A stretch of DNA of 20,158 bases from an uncultured Pseudomonas sp. (GTDB lineage Bacteria > Pseudomonadota > Gammaproteobacteria > Pseudomonadales > Pseudomonadaceae). This document shows positions 7,572-14,800 of this stretch, piece by piece. Position 1 is the first letter of the stretch. Every line of letters starts with the position of its first letter. The stretch spans positions 1-20,158 of the forward strand of contig NZ_CAMPHN010000077.1 of NCBI RefSeq assembly GCF_946885885.1, read 5' to 3'. Both the position numbers and the translations under genes were made by a program. The notes beneath the pieces were generated by a model. That model saw only the letters and a program-made list of their open reading frames with translations. It searched no databases and was not told the origin of the DNA.

Positions 7572-8664
7572 TGAACTGCTCTCCGTAGGTGTTGAACCCT
7601 ATGACTGGCTGGTTACGCAGAAACGCCGAGACCGGCTCGACGCCGCCCTGGTCTTCGATTTCCAGGCGGCGCAGAAAACAGTCGCAGCCGATGGTCAGCA
7701 GCAAGGGCCCGAGCCGCTCGCGCAGACCGGTGAACACCTGTTCCAGGTTCGGCAACAACGGCCCTGGACGCATGGCGGTGAGTACGATGCCGTTCTCCAC
7801 CGCACAGTAGAACGTCAGGCTCAGGTCCTCGTTGACCCGCTGGATCGAGCGCACGTAGTACTGCTCGCTGATCCGTACGGCCAGCGGATGGGCGGCGAAT
7901 ACCCGGTGATCCAGCGCCTCCAGCGGCACGCCGATCAACTCGGCGTACTCCTGTGCGGCCGGCGCCGCGTTCAGCTCATAGACCCGCCGACCGGCGCTGT
8001 CGGCGCGGGTCACCACCAGCTTGTCGGCACAGGGCTGGATGTGGTGGGTGCTGAACACTTCGAAATCCAGCCAGGTATTGAACAGCACCACCACCGCCGC
8101 GCCGGTATGGAACTCGCCGCCGTAGTAGACGTGGGTGTGGGTCAGGTGATTATCGTCGCCGGCCGAACCGCCGAAGTGCGGGATGCTGCCCAGGGCCGCG
8201 CTGAGCGCGCCGAGCACCACTTCCTCGCGGCTGGACAGGCCGTCGAGCAGGGTCAGGGCGAAGCTGTGGCCCTTGATCGAGGCCAGTTCGTTGGCGCGAC
8301 AGTCCTTGACCAGGCGCTCGACCAGTTGCTGGGCGTCGATCAGGCTGAAGCGTTCCATTTCGTCGATCAGGCCACTGGCGATGGAGAAACTGCGGTGGTC
8401 GAAGCCCACCGCGCTGACGCAGCCACGGCCATAGCCGTGGGGGGTGATTTCCCCGGCCGTGGTGCAACCGATCAGGTTGATCCCGCCGAAATGCGACTCC
8501 AGCGCCTCGCCGAGCCGTTGCAGGTCATAGGCGGCGGAGCAGAAAAACAGCACGAAGCCCAGGTGCGGGTGGATCAGCTGGCGCGCCAGTTCCTGCGCCA
8601 CCAGCTCGACGTCGGCGGCGCTCGATGTGGCGGTGATCACGCCTTCCGTCTGCCCTTGCTGCAT
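7510..8664 (-). CDS. nosP: FIST-domain signalling protein, NosP-like (nitric-oxide sensor candidate)
   Basis: The product is 384 residues long and soluble. It carries FIST_N (about 33-220; conserved IGCTTAGEI and GGSAGDD) and FIST_C (about 225-370; ending GFNTYGEQFNGMHINQTFTGVAIG). In P. aeruginosa the FIST protein encoded just before NahK (NosP, PA1975) is a haem protein that binds NO and controls the kinase's autophosphorylation. The identical arrangement here supports the same job, but haem binding cannot be read directly from the sequence. The ATG has only a moderate ribosome site (GGGGCGAG). The leader holds an inverted repeat CGTAAAA/TTTTACG (8674-8708). The last 62 bases are shared with the kinase gene. 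Confidence is high for the FIST family and moderate to high for NosP. Confidence 0.88.
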   Translation of the reverse strand: MQQGQTEGVITATSSAADVELVAQELARQLIHPHLGFVLFFCSAAYDLQRLGEALESHFGGINLIGCTTAGEITPHGYGRGCVSAVGFDHRSFSIASGLIDEMERFSLIDAQQLVERLVKDCRANELASIKGHSFALTLLDGLSSREEVVLGALSAALGSIPHFGGSAGDDNHLTHTHVYYGGEFHTGAAVVVLFNTWLDFEVFSTHHIQPCADKLVVTRADSAGRRVYELNAAPAAQEYAELIGVPLEALDHRVFAAHPLAVRISEQYYVRSIQRVNEDLSLTFYCAVENGIVLTAMRPGPLLPNLEQVFTGLRERLGPLLLTIGCDCFLRRLEIEDQGGVEPVSAFLRNQPVIGFNTYGEQFNGMHINQTFTGVAIGRPGRG

Positions 8665-8788
8665 AACTCGCCCCGTAAAAAACCTAACTTTCCGAGATCG
8701 ATTTTACGAAGCTTGCCGTACACGCCCCATGCCACTTGAGTAGCGCCGGTCTAGTCCCTAAGTAGCACGACCGCGGAAGCTGGCCCTG

Positions 8789-8881
8789 TCACAGGCAGCG
8801 CATCAGGACAATCGGCAGAGCCGCGAACAACAGCGTCATCGGCGACAGGATCAACAGTAAATCCAGGCTGTGGAGTTCCAT
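8789..8881 (-). CDS. Candidate 30-residue membrane microprotein
   Basis: A short frame encodes MELHSLDLLLILSPMTLLFA followed by ALPIVLMRCL. It is one hydrophobic segment with an acidic N-terminal side and an Arg near the C terminus, as in single-pass small membrane proteins. GAGG lies five bases before the ATG, a good Shine-Dalgarno spacing. The frame ends 124 bases upstream of the FIST-domain start, on the same strand, so the two could share a transcript. I do not recognise a family, and a chance frame of this length is possible. The ribosome site together with the clean hydrophobic pattern is the reason for listing it. Confidence 0.4.
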   Translation of the reverse strand: MELHSLDLLLILSPMTLLFAALPIVLMRCL

Positions 8882-8945
8882 ATTCACCTCGCAAAAAAGA
8901 CCAGGGTGGATTGCCAGCCGCAGGGCGAGCACGGTCTATGGCCTC

Positions 8946-9021
8946 GTAGGGTGGACATGCCGAAGATTTGTCCACCATCCGGATGCCAGCGGCGGACAAG
9001 GCTGCGCCATGTCCGCCCTAC
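8946..9021. repeat. Palindromic repeat, GTAGGGTGGAC family
   Basis: The arms GTAGGGTGGACATG (8946-8959) and CATGTCCGCCCTAC (9008-9021) pair across a 48-base loop that has further short pairing (TTGTCCACC / GGCGGACAA). It is related in its arm sequence to the two tandem copies between the porin gene and pqqF. It lies in a gap of more than 300 bases (8882-9224) between the microprotein and the porin terminator that otherwise holds only repeats. Confidence 0.75.
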
Positions 9022-9033
9022 CAACCCGAGCTA

Positions 9034-9132
9034 CGTAGCCTGGATGCAGTTCCGTAGCCTGGATGAAATCCGGGAGCGATTGGCCAGGCTCTGGATTTCC
9101 CCGGATTGCGCCTAGGCTTATCCAGGCTACGA
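9034..9132. repeat. Palindromic repeat, CGTAGCCTGGATGAAATCCGG family
   Basis: CGTAGCCTGGAT occurs twice in tandem (9034 and 9053, 19 bases apart). The complementary arm ATCCAGGCTACG closes the element at its right end. Internal AAATCC and GGATTT blocks also pair. This type of block is common between genes of proteobacteria. It stands directly downstream of the porin terminator. Confidence 0.75.
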
Positions 9133-9172
9133 AGAGCGAGGCCCAACATTGGATCGCCCATACCTGCCGGAC

Positions 9173-9209
9173 AAAAAAATGCCGCTCACCTGAACCAAGT
9201 GAACGGCAT
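9173..9209 (-). terminator. Intrinsic terminator of the porin gene
   Basis: Read on the minus strand, ATGCCGTTCAC and GTGAGCGGCAT form a stem of 11 pairs with one mismatch around a nine-base loop (TTGGTTCAG). A run of seven T follows directly. It begins 15 bases after the porin stop codon, so it should end that transcript. Confidence 0.85.
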
Positions 9210-9224
9210 TCGGTGCCAGCGTGC

Positions 9225-10409
9225 TTACCAGCTCAGCACCGCACCGACGGCGAAGGTGTCGGTGTCTTCGGCCAAGCCGCTACCGGCAGCGGCGTCGATC
9301 TCGTACTGGTTGTATTCGGCGACCAGCTTGAGGTTGTCGTTGATGGTGCGGAAGTAGGCGACACCACGGGTCTCGTAATCGGCGGCGGTACCCAGACCGT
9401 TGCCGTCGTCCTCGGTCTTGCCATAGGACAAGGCCACGCGGTTCTTGCCGAAGGTATAGGACCCCTGCAGCAGATAGCCTTCGCTATCGATTTCGCGCAG
9501 CGTGGCTTCGCCGGCATTGTTGGTGAAGAACGGGTTGATGCCTTCGGCCTGGAAGCCGGAAGCGGTCAGCGAGAAGCCGGCCATTTTCGCCTGCACGCCG
9601 TAGCCGAGGCCCTGCGAGGTGACGCTGTCGACCGTGTCGTCGGTGTTTTCCGAAGTCTGGTAGGCACCGTTGAGCCAGGAGTAGATGGTCGCGCCGCCGA
9701 GGTCGAACTGGTAGCTGACCTCCGACTCGAAGCGCGGTTCTTCCTGGTAGGACTTGCCGACGGCGCTGTCGTCGTTGGTGTCCACCGGGTCCATGATGCC
9801 GACGGCGAAACGCAGGCCTTCGGCCAGGTTGTTATTACGGTAGGTGATCTGCGAGGTCGGGAACGGATAGGGATAGCCGGTGCCGATATTGCCGAACGAT
9901 ACGCCGGTGCCGTCGACCAAGCCCAGGGTGTCGCTGACATTGCCGTAACCGGCGAGCATTTCGTCGAGGAAGATGTTCGAGCGCGAGAACAGGCCGAAGT
10001 CCTTACCCACCAGCACTTCGCCCCACTCCGGCGACGCCACGGTGCCGTAGAACTGACGCACGTCAATGGCGGTGCTGGTGCCGTTGGCTTCGCTGTCGTT
10101 GATGGTGACCCAGAAGGACGAACGGCCGCCAAGCTTCAGCCCATCGATCTGCTTGCCGAAATTGAAGCCGATCCAGTTCGGCAAAAAGCCCATTTTCACC
10201 CGCGCCTGACGGCGATCGAACTGCTCGCCCTCGCGGTCGACGTCGCTGTTCACATAGAAGGCGTTGATATAGCCGTCGGTGGAGAAGGTGGTGTCGTCCT
10301 GGTCGTACAGAACGATCTCGGCAGCCGCTTGCTGAGCCGTGGCCAGCGCTACGGCAGCCGTCAGGGCCAGGGGCAGGAATCGGATGTTGGCGATCTTGTT
10401 GTTGTGCAT
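9225..10409 (-). CDS. Outer-membrane porin (Gram-negative trimeric porin type)
   Basis: This precursor of 394 residues has a signal peptide (about 1-30, ending QQAAA before EIVLYDQ). The mature part shows alternating polar and aromatic beta-strand character to the end. Porin hallmarks include the strand start FSTDGYINAFYV, a basic RRQARVKMGF strand, GKDFGLFSRSNIF before a probable constriction loop, and repeated GxxYG/ALSYGK strands. The chain ends in VGAVLSW, with a terminal aromatic residue (Trp rather than the commoner Phe). The ATG at 10409 has GGAG six bases upstream; the frame is open further up, but that part lacks signal-peptide character and is not coding. The position among alcohol-oxidation genes suggests substrate entry, but that is inference. 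A good terminator follows. Confidence 0.87.
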   Translation of the reverse strand: MHNNKIANIRFLPLALTAAVALATAQQAAAEIVLYDQDDTTFSTDGYINAFYVNSDVDREGEQFDRRQARVKMGFLPNWIGFNFGKQIDGLKLGGRSSFWVTINDSEANGTSTAIDVRQFYGTVASPEWGEVLVGKDFGLFSRSNIFLDEMLAGYGNVSDTLGLVDGTGVSFGNIGTGYPYPFPTSQITYRNNNLAEGLRFAVGIMDPVDTNDDSAVGKSYQEEPRFESEVSYQFDLGGATIYSWLNGAYQTSENTDDTVDSVTSQGLGYGVQAKMAGFSLTASGFQAEGINPFFTNNAGEATLREIDSEGYLLQGSYTFGKNRVALSYGKTEDDGNGLGTAADYETRGVAYFRTINDNLKLVAEYNQYEIDAAAGSGLAEDTDTFAVGAVLSW

Positions 10410-10684
10410 ATCACTCTCCGCTTGAGGGGTCGACCGTCGGGTGGTCGGTTCGGAGGCGATTATCGAAAAGCCGCAACCCCGGCCATACGCTGCTATGGCG
10501 CCGGTTGCCTGCTGCTTTGGCCGGGCCCGGCGGCGCGGGCAATAAGGCGTAGTACCTGCGCGCGAAGGTCGTAATCGGCTTGGCCGAAACGCGAACGAAC
10601 GCCCGCACAACACCAGGACAGGCGAGTGCGGCCAATGGGGGATTGGAGCGAGGATAAAGCGAGGGATGGCGGGTAAGCTTTGTA

Positions 10685-10779
10685 GGGTGGATCGCGCCTC
10701 ATCGATCCACCGGAGCGGCGTTCTGATGGATGTAAAAAGTGACATCCACCCTACGGATTCTTTCCTGCAAACGCACCAC
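10685..10779. repeat. 95-bp palindrome-bearing repeat, copy 1
   Basis: It has inner arms (GGTGGATCG/CGATCCACC) and outer arms (GTAGGGTGGAT from 10682, ATCCACCCTAC ending 10754). Copy 2 starts 123 bases later and differs at five of 95 positions. The gap between the pqqF stop and the porin start (10410-10922) contains these two copies. The remaining GC-rich part (10410-10680) presumably holds the porin promoter, but I see no convincing -35/-10 pair there. Confidence 0.88.
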
Positions 10780-10807
10780 CACACCCATCAGACGATGATC
10801 AGCTTTT

Positions 10808-10902
10808 GGGTGGATCGCGCCTCATCGATCCACCGGGGCGGCGTTCTGGTGGATGTAAAAAGCGACATCCACCCTACGGATTCTTTCCTACAAACACACC
10901 AC
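10808..10902. repeat. 95-bp palindrome-bearing repeat, copy 2
   Basis: This is the direct repeat of copy 1. It extends past the palindrome into a shared tail (GGATTCTTTCCT then CAAAC and CACCAC), so the repeated unit is larger than the hairpin alone. It ends 20 bases before the pqqF stop codon. On the pqqF transcript the two copies would form successive hairpins in the 3' untranslated region. Confidence 0.88.
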
Positions 10903-10922
10903 GTAATCCACCAGCCGACCGA

Positions 10923-13457
10923 TCAGTTCGGCGATAACCAATCCGCGTCCGGTTTGGCGGCATTGGCCAATACGTACCAACCGCCCTGCGCATGGCCAAG
11001 TTTGCGCTGGCACTCCAGCAGATCGCTACGGACGATGGACGCCAACGCCTGTTGCAGTGCCGCGTCATGTCGCTCGGGCAGGCCGGCCAAATGTGCTTGC
11101 CAGCACTGCTCGGCACATTCCGACGAGGACAGCACCGCACTTTGCAGTTGCTCGCGCAACTCATCGGCTGCATGCCTCAGCTGGTGCTCGCCCAAGGTTG
11201 CCAGGCGCTCGCCCTGGGTCTGTAGAAAGGCCTGGATATGCCCGAGAATTTCGACCGGCGCGGTATGCGGCGATTGCACCGCGAACAGGATGCCGCCGCG
11301 CCCCCGCACCTGGCGGAAGCCACAGAATACCGCGTACCCCAGTTGCAGCTCGCTGCGCATACGGCGGAAAAACGCCCCTTGGTAGAGTTGCGCAAGCAAG
11401 CGCCAAGCGACTTCAGTCGAAGCATTCGACGCGGGTTGCGGGCAGAACAACAGCAGCAGCGAATCGTCGCAGACGATGTCCGCATCCTGCCAATACCGCC
11501 CTGCCGATCCAGGTTCAGGCGATTTGCCGGAGGGTAGCGGCGAAACCGCGGCGAACAACGCTTCGATCTCGGTTCGCCCCGCCGCCTCGATAGCCACACC
11601 CAGGCCTTCGAATCGCGCCCCGCGGTATGCCTCGCGCAGGCTTTGCGGCGTCAGCTGTGCACGGTCGCCAGGCGGCGCAAACAGCTCAGGCAAACGCCGC
11701 AACAATTGACGTAAGGCCATTTCTGCTTGCGCCTGCGCCGCATCCTCCAGGGCCTGACGCACGCTTTGCCGCCAAGCCTCGGGGGGAGGATCGAGGAGGA
11801 TCGGCAATACCTCGCCCATCAGCCGAGGCAGCAACGCCGCCGGCCCCTGCAACGACAGTTGCCAGGCATGCGCCTCCACCACGATGTGCAGTGCGACGCC
11901 GACCTCGGCCGCATCGGCTTCGAGCGCCCGCAGCGCGACGCGAAACAATGTCTGCAACGGCGCGACGGCAACCCGCCCGGCGAACAGGCAACGCCCATGC
12001 AATACGGCTTGCCCGTCTGCTTCCGCCAGGGGCGCCGGTAACCAGCGCAGCTGCGCCGGGATAGCGACGGCCGTTAGCGGCGCCAGGCGCGGCTCGAGAA
12101 ACACGTTTGCTTGCGGTAGTTGCCATGCCCAAGCATGCGGCTCGGCTACCACAGGCGCCTCGCGGCGCATCTGCAAGGTAAAACCGGCAGCGGGCCAATC
12201 GGACATGGGCGCGGCATCGGCGCACAGGGCGATACGCCGTGATCCCTCCTGCATCTGCGCCAGCAATGCCGCGACCACGGCAGGCTCGGCCGTGCTCGGT
12301 TCCTCGTTGTATTCCAGACACCCCTGCCAGCAACGTGCCAGCGCCAGCGGCGACAAACCGCCTAGCCAGCGCTGCCGGATTCTCTGATAGCGCGCGTGCA
12401 AACCAGAGCGTTCAGCGTCGGCGAAGAATGCCAACCAGGCCAGCAACGCCTGGGTCAGACGAGCTTGCGTGGCCGGCGCGGAGTCGACGCCGGAGAAGCT
12501 CAACAGCAACAGGCTCTGCTCGGCGTAGCGATAGATCACCTGGGTTTTCAGGCCCTGACACAGCCCCGCCTCGCGCAAGCCGGCAAGCAACCCGCCCGGC
12601 GCCTCGCTGCGCAACCAGGTCTGAACGAATTCCAATGCCTGTCCCATGCCCGGCGTCGCCCACTCCAATGCGAACGCCAGGTGCAACGCCGGCCCGGCCG
12701 TCGCCACCCGCATGCGCAAGTGCCGCTCGCGCAACGCCAGCAAGGGCACGGGCGGCGTTTGCCGACACCTGACGCCAGGCGTCAGCACGCGCGCATGCTG
12801 CTGCGCCATGGCGAACAACTCGTCGACGGACTGCGGGCCGACCAGCAGCAACGACAGTTGCCCGGCCTGATAAAAGCGTCGATGGAACCCCAGCAGGGCC
12901 TGCTGGAAATCCTCCTCCTCGACCTTCAGGCTGTCGCGATCGCCCGCCTGAAACGCGGCGCAACGGTGGCCAGCCGGCAACGCCTGGGCGAGTCCCGCCG
13001 CGACCAGGGTGTCTGGGTCCTGAGCACGGGCGATGAATTCGGCATGCACCACCTCACGCTCGCGCAGTTGCGCAGCTTTATCCAATAAAGGCCTGGCCAG
13101 CATATCCAGAAGTCGTGCGAGGGCCTCGCCGAGCCGTTCGGCCGGCACCTCGTAGAAATATTCGGTGTGCCGCGCCTGGGTCGAGGCATTCAGCTGCCCA
13201 CCGCAGCCCTGTACGAACGCCATCAAGGCGTCTTCGACGGCGTAGCCGTGGCTGCCGAGAAACAGCAGGTGTTCGAGAAAATGCGCCAAGCCGGGATAAG
13301 CCGTCGGCTCGTCATGGCTGCCCGCGGCGACCCTCATACTGATCGCCGCCTTGCCCGCCCCCGGTTGGCTGATCGCCGCCACACGCAAGCCGCCGACCAA
13401 CTGCCGGCGCTCGGGTTTAAGCGCTGTCAACGGTGGTGAGTTGCTAACGGCGGGCAT
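10923..13457 (-). CDS. pqqF: PqqF, M16-family zinc peptidase of PQQ biosynthesis
   Basis: The product is 844 residues, close to the usual PqqF length. Its inverted zinc motif HFLEH has ligands His59 and His63 with catalytic Glu62; the third ligand is most likely Glu140 (REVVHAE), 77 residues on, as in insulysin and pitrilysin. A second M16 half follows (residues ~200-440), then a degenerate C-terminal half with the M16-typical FFRRMRSELQLGYAVF near residue 710. PqqF, often with PqqG, is held to cut the crosslinked PqqA peptide during PQQ formation. No pqqA, B, C, D or E is visible on either side, so the gene stands apart from the core operon in this window. There is a weak ribosome site before the ATG. 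A CTACTTTGGTA word 91 bases upstream is shared with the CXXCW gene. Confidence 0.9.
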   Translation of the reverse strand: MPAVSNSPPLTALKPERRQLVGGLRVAAISQPGAGKAAISMRVAAGSHDEPTAYPGLAHFLEHLLFLGSHGYAVEDALMAFVQGCGGQLNASTQARHTEYFYEVPAERLGEALARLLDMLARPLLDKAAQLREREVVHAEFIARAQDPDTLVAAGLAQALPAGHRCAAFQAGDRDSLKVEEEDFQQALLGFHRRFYQAGQLSLLLVGPQSVDELFAMAQQHARVLTPGVRCRQTPPVPLLALRERHLRMRVATAGPALHLAFALEWATPGMGQALEFVQTWLRSEAPGGLLAGLREAGLCQGLKTQVIYRYAEQSLLLLSFSGVDSAPATQARLTQALLAWLAFFADAERSGLHARYQRIRQRWLGGLSPLALARCWQGCLEYNEEPSTAEPAVVAALLAQMQEGSRRIALCADAAPMSDWPAAGFTLQMRREAPVVAEPHAWAWQLPQANVFLEPRLAPLTAVAIPAQLRWLPAPLAEADGQAVLHGRCLFAGRVAVAPLQTLFRVALRALEADAAEVGVALHIVVEAHAWQLSLQGPAALLPRLMGEVLPILLDPPPEAWRQSVRQALEDAAQAQAEMALRQLLRRLPELFAPPGDRAQLTPQSLREAYRGARFEGLGVAIEAAGRTEIEALFAAVSPLPSGKSPEPGSAGRYWQDADIVCDDSLLLLFCPQPASNASTEVAWRLLAQLYQGAFFRRMRSELQLGYAVFCGFRQVRGRGGILFAVQSPHTAPVEILGHIQAFLQTQGERLATLGEHQLRHAADELREQLQSAVLSSSECAEQCWQAHLAGLPERHDAALQQALASIVRSDLLECQRKLGHAQGGWYVLANAAKPDADWLSPN

Positions 13458-13548
13458 GATGGGAACTCGGTTCTGGCAGCATTCGGCACCTCAGCATCGA
13501 ACAATCGGCAGCAGCCCGGCAATGCTGCTTTGGCACGAACAGCCCTGC

Positions 13549-13559
13549 TACCAAAGTAG
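13549..13559 (-). promoter_or_regulatory. Candidate activator site CTACTTTGGTA upstream of pqqF
   Basis: This is an exact 11-bp match, in the direction of pqqF, to the word upstream of the CXXCW gene. Here it is flanked so as to give a near palindrome, GCTAC-TTTG-GTAGC. The distance to the start codon is within four bases of that at the other gene. Confidence 0.35.
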
Positions 13560-13772
13560 CGAACCGGTGCAGCGGCGCCTGTCGATGGCGCGCGCCTCGA
13601 ACAACGAAAGTTTGAACTTATCCTTTGTTTCAATTTGCCTGTTTCAATCCGGCCATTTATCGGCTGAGGCTGAATTTCGTTTCGTTTCTTCAGCAATTCC
13701 CCATGCCCGGCCGCTCTTCTCCGCTGGCGTTCCACCGCATACATTTTCACCGCCAACTATCGCTTGATAGTG

Positions 13773-13801
13773 CCGTTTTAGAGCGCAAAACGGTCATTTT
13801 T
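13773..13801 (+). terminator. Terminator-like hairpin upstream of the lipid-export cluster
   Basis: CCGTTTT (13773-13779) and AAAACGG (13787-13793) form a perfect 7-bp stem with a seven-base loop. A short TCA and five T follow. No gene ends just before it on the plus strand, so it may act on a leader transcript, or be a relic. The stem is short and only moderately stable. Confidence 0.35.
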
Positions 13802-14027
13802 CCGCTCGTGTCGGGCAAGCTGCCGATGCCCTTCTATTACTGGATGAAAGGTGCCAATCGCAGGCTATGCGCAAAGATTCCAAGCAGCCCGGAATGCTTG
13901 ATTAATGGACTGTCAAATCAGCCACGGAAGGTCAATTCATTGATCAAGTTAACAGCCGGTCAGTCCAGACTTCCAACGCCTGGGCTGCCCCCCGACTGCA
14001 TCTGGTCACGTGCCAGAAGGATCTGTC

Positions 14028-14798
14028 ATGCGTTTGCCCTCACTCCTGCTACCCCTGATGCTTACTCTGGCGTGGGCGGCTCAAGCAGAAACCGCCGAAC
14101 AGGTGGCCATACGTGCGGATGAAAACCTGCGTCACTATGGCGACCTGCAAGTGAACCTGGAAATGGTGCTGATCAGCCCCAGCGGCGAAACCGCAAGCCG
14201 CGCGCTGCGGGTACGCAGCCGCGAGGCGGGCGACAGCACCGACCAGACCCTGATGGTCTTCGAGGCCCCCAGGGATGTGGCGGGTTCGGGTTTGCTGTCG
14301 CACAACCGGGCGACCGGCGAAGACGAACAATGGCTCTACCTGCCCACCCTCAAGCGCATCAAGCAGATCGGCGCGCGCAACAAGTCCGGTCCCTTCATGG
14401 GCTCCGAGTTCGCTTACGAAGACATAGTCACGCCGTTCTGGCAGAAATTCAGCTACCGCGACCTGACCGAGACGGCGCTGGACGACATGCCCGTCTACCG
14501 CCTGGAACGCATCCCCAAGGATGAATATTCGGGCTATACCCGCCAGCTCCTGTGGATCGACAAAGCGCAGCACCTGATCCGTCGTATCGACTATTACGAC
14601 CGTCGCAACAACCTCCTCAAAACCTACACAGCCTCGGACTTCCAACAGTACCCGGGCGGGCACTGGCGGCCCGGGGAAATGCTGATGGTCAACCATCAGA
14701 CCGACAAGCAGACGCGCCTGCTGTGGCGCGACTACCGCTTCGATACCGGGCTGACAACCGCCGATTTCAGTCAAAATGCCTTGTTGCGGGTACGCTGA
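14028..14798 (+). CDS. LolA-like outer-membrane lipoprotein-sorting protein (periplasmic)
   Basis: The 256-residue precursor starts with a clear signal peptide (1-20, ending AQA before ETAEQ), so it is periplasmic or membrane-bound on that side. The rest fits the LolA-like sorting-protein family (COG2834 type): a run of strands with LMVFEAPRDVAGSGLLSH, EQWLYLPTLKRIKQIG, GPFMGSEFAYEDI and late GGHWRPGEMLMV. These are signatures of the larger LolA-like proteins commonly encoded beside RND-type exporters, as here. The presumed role is to carry a lipidic substrate across the periplasm; this is family-based inference. The ATG at 14028 has AGAAGGA six bases upstream and places the signal peptide at the N terminus; a GTG six codons earlier is less likely. 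It is the first gene of a compact plus-strand series and ends two bases before the next start. Confidence 0.88.
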   Translation: MRLPSLLLPLMLTLAWAAQAETAEQVAIRADENLRHYGDLQVNLEMVLISPSGETASRALRVRSREAGDSTDQTLMVFEAPRDVAGSGLLSHNRATGEDEQWLYLPTLKRIKQIGARNKSGPFMGSEFAYEDIVTPFWQKFSYRDLTETALDDMPVYRLERIPKDEYSGYTRQLLWIDKAQHLIRRIDYYDRRNNLLKTYTASDFQQYPGGHWRPGEMLMVNHQTDKQTRLLWRDYRFDTGLTTADFSQNALLRVR

Positions 14799-14800
14799 TC

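Larger units (their letters stand above)
13458..14027. other. Divergent intergenic region between pqqF and the lipid-export cluster
   Basis: This 570-bp, comparatively AT-rich stretch separates divergent genes and should hold promoters for both sides. It contains the CTACTTTGGTA word, a small hairpin ACTATC/GATAGT (13756-13771) and a stronger hairpin followed by five T (listed separately). Short frames here show no coding character, and I could not place a reliable sigma-70 or sigma-54 promoter. Confidence 0.6.

Noticed and set aside
9063..10574. 503-codon open frame on the plus strand opposite the porin
   Set aside because: It is an antisense shadow of the porin gene. Its start lies in palindromic repeats and it crosses the porin terminator.
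10685..10902. Tandem repeats considered as a CRISPR array
   Set aside because: There are only two units, the repeats are 95 bp and palindromic, and there is no series of equal spacers or cas gene.
13531..13549. Possible sigma-54 promoter (TGGCACG ... TGCT) in the pqqF/lipid-cluster gap
   Set aside because: The GG and GC elements are separated by 13 bases and not the required 10, so the -24/-12 geometry fails.
10410..14027. Search for a pqqA peptide gene beside pqqF
   Set aside because: No short frame with the conserved Glu-x3-Tyr core and a PqqA-like context was found on either side of pqqF.
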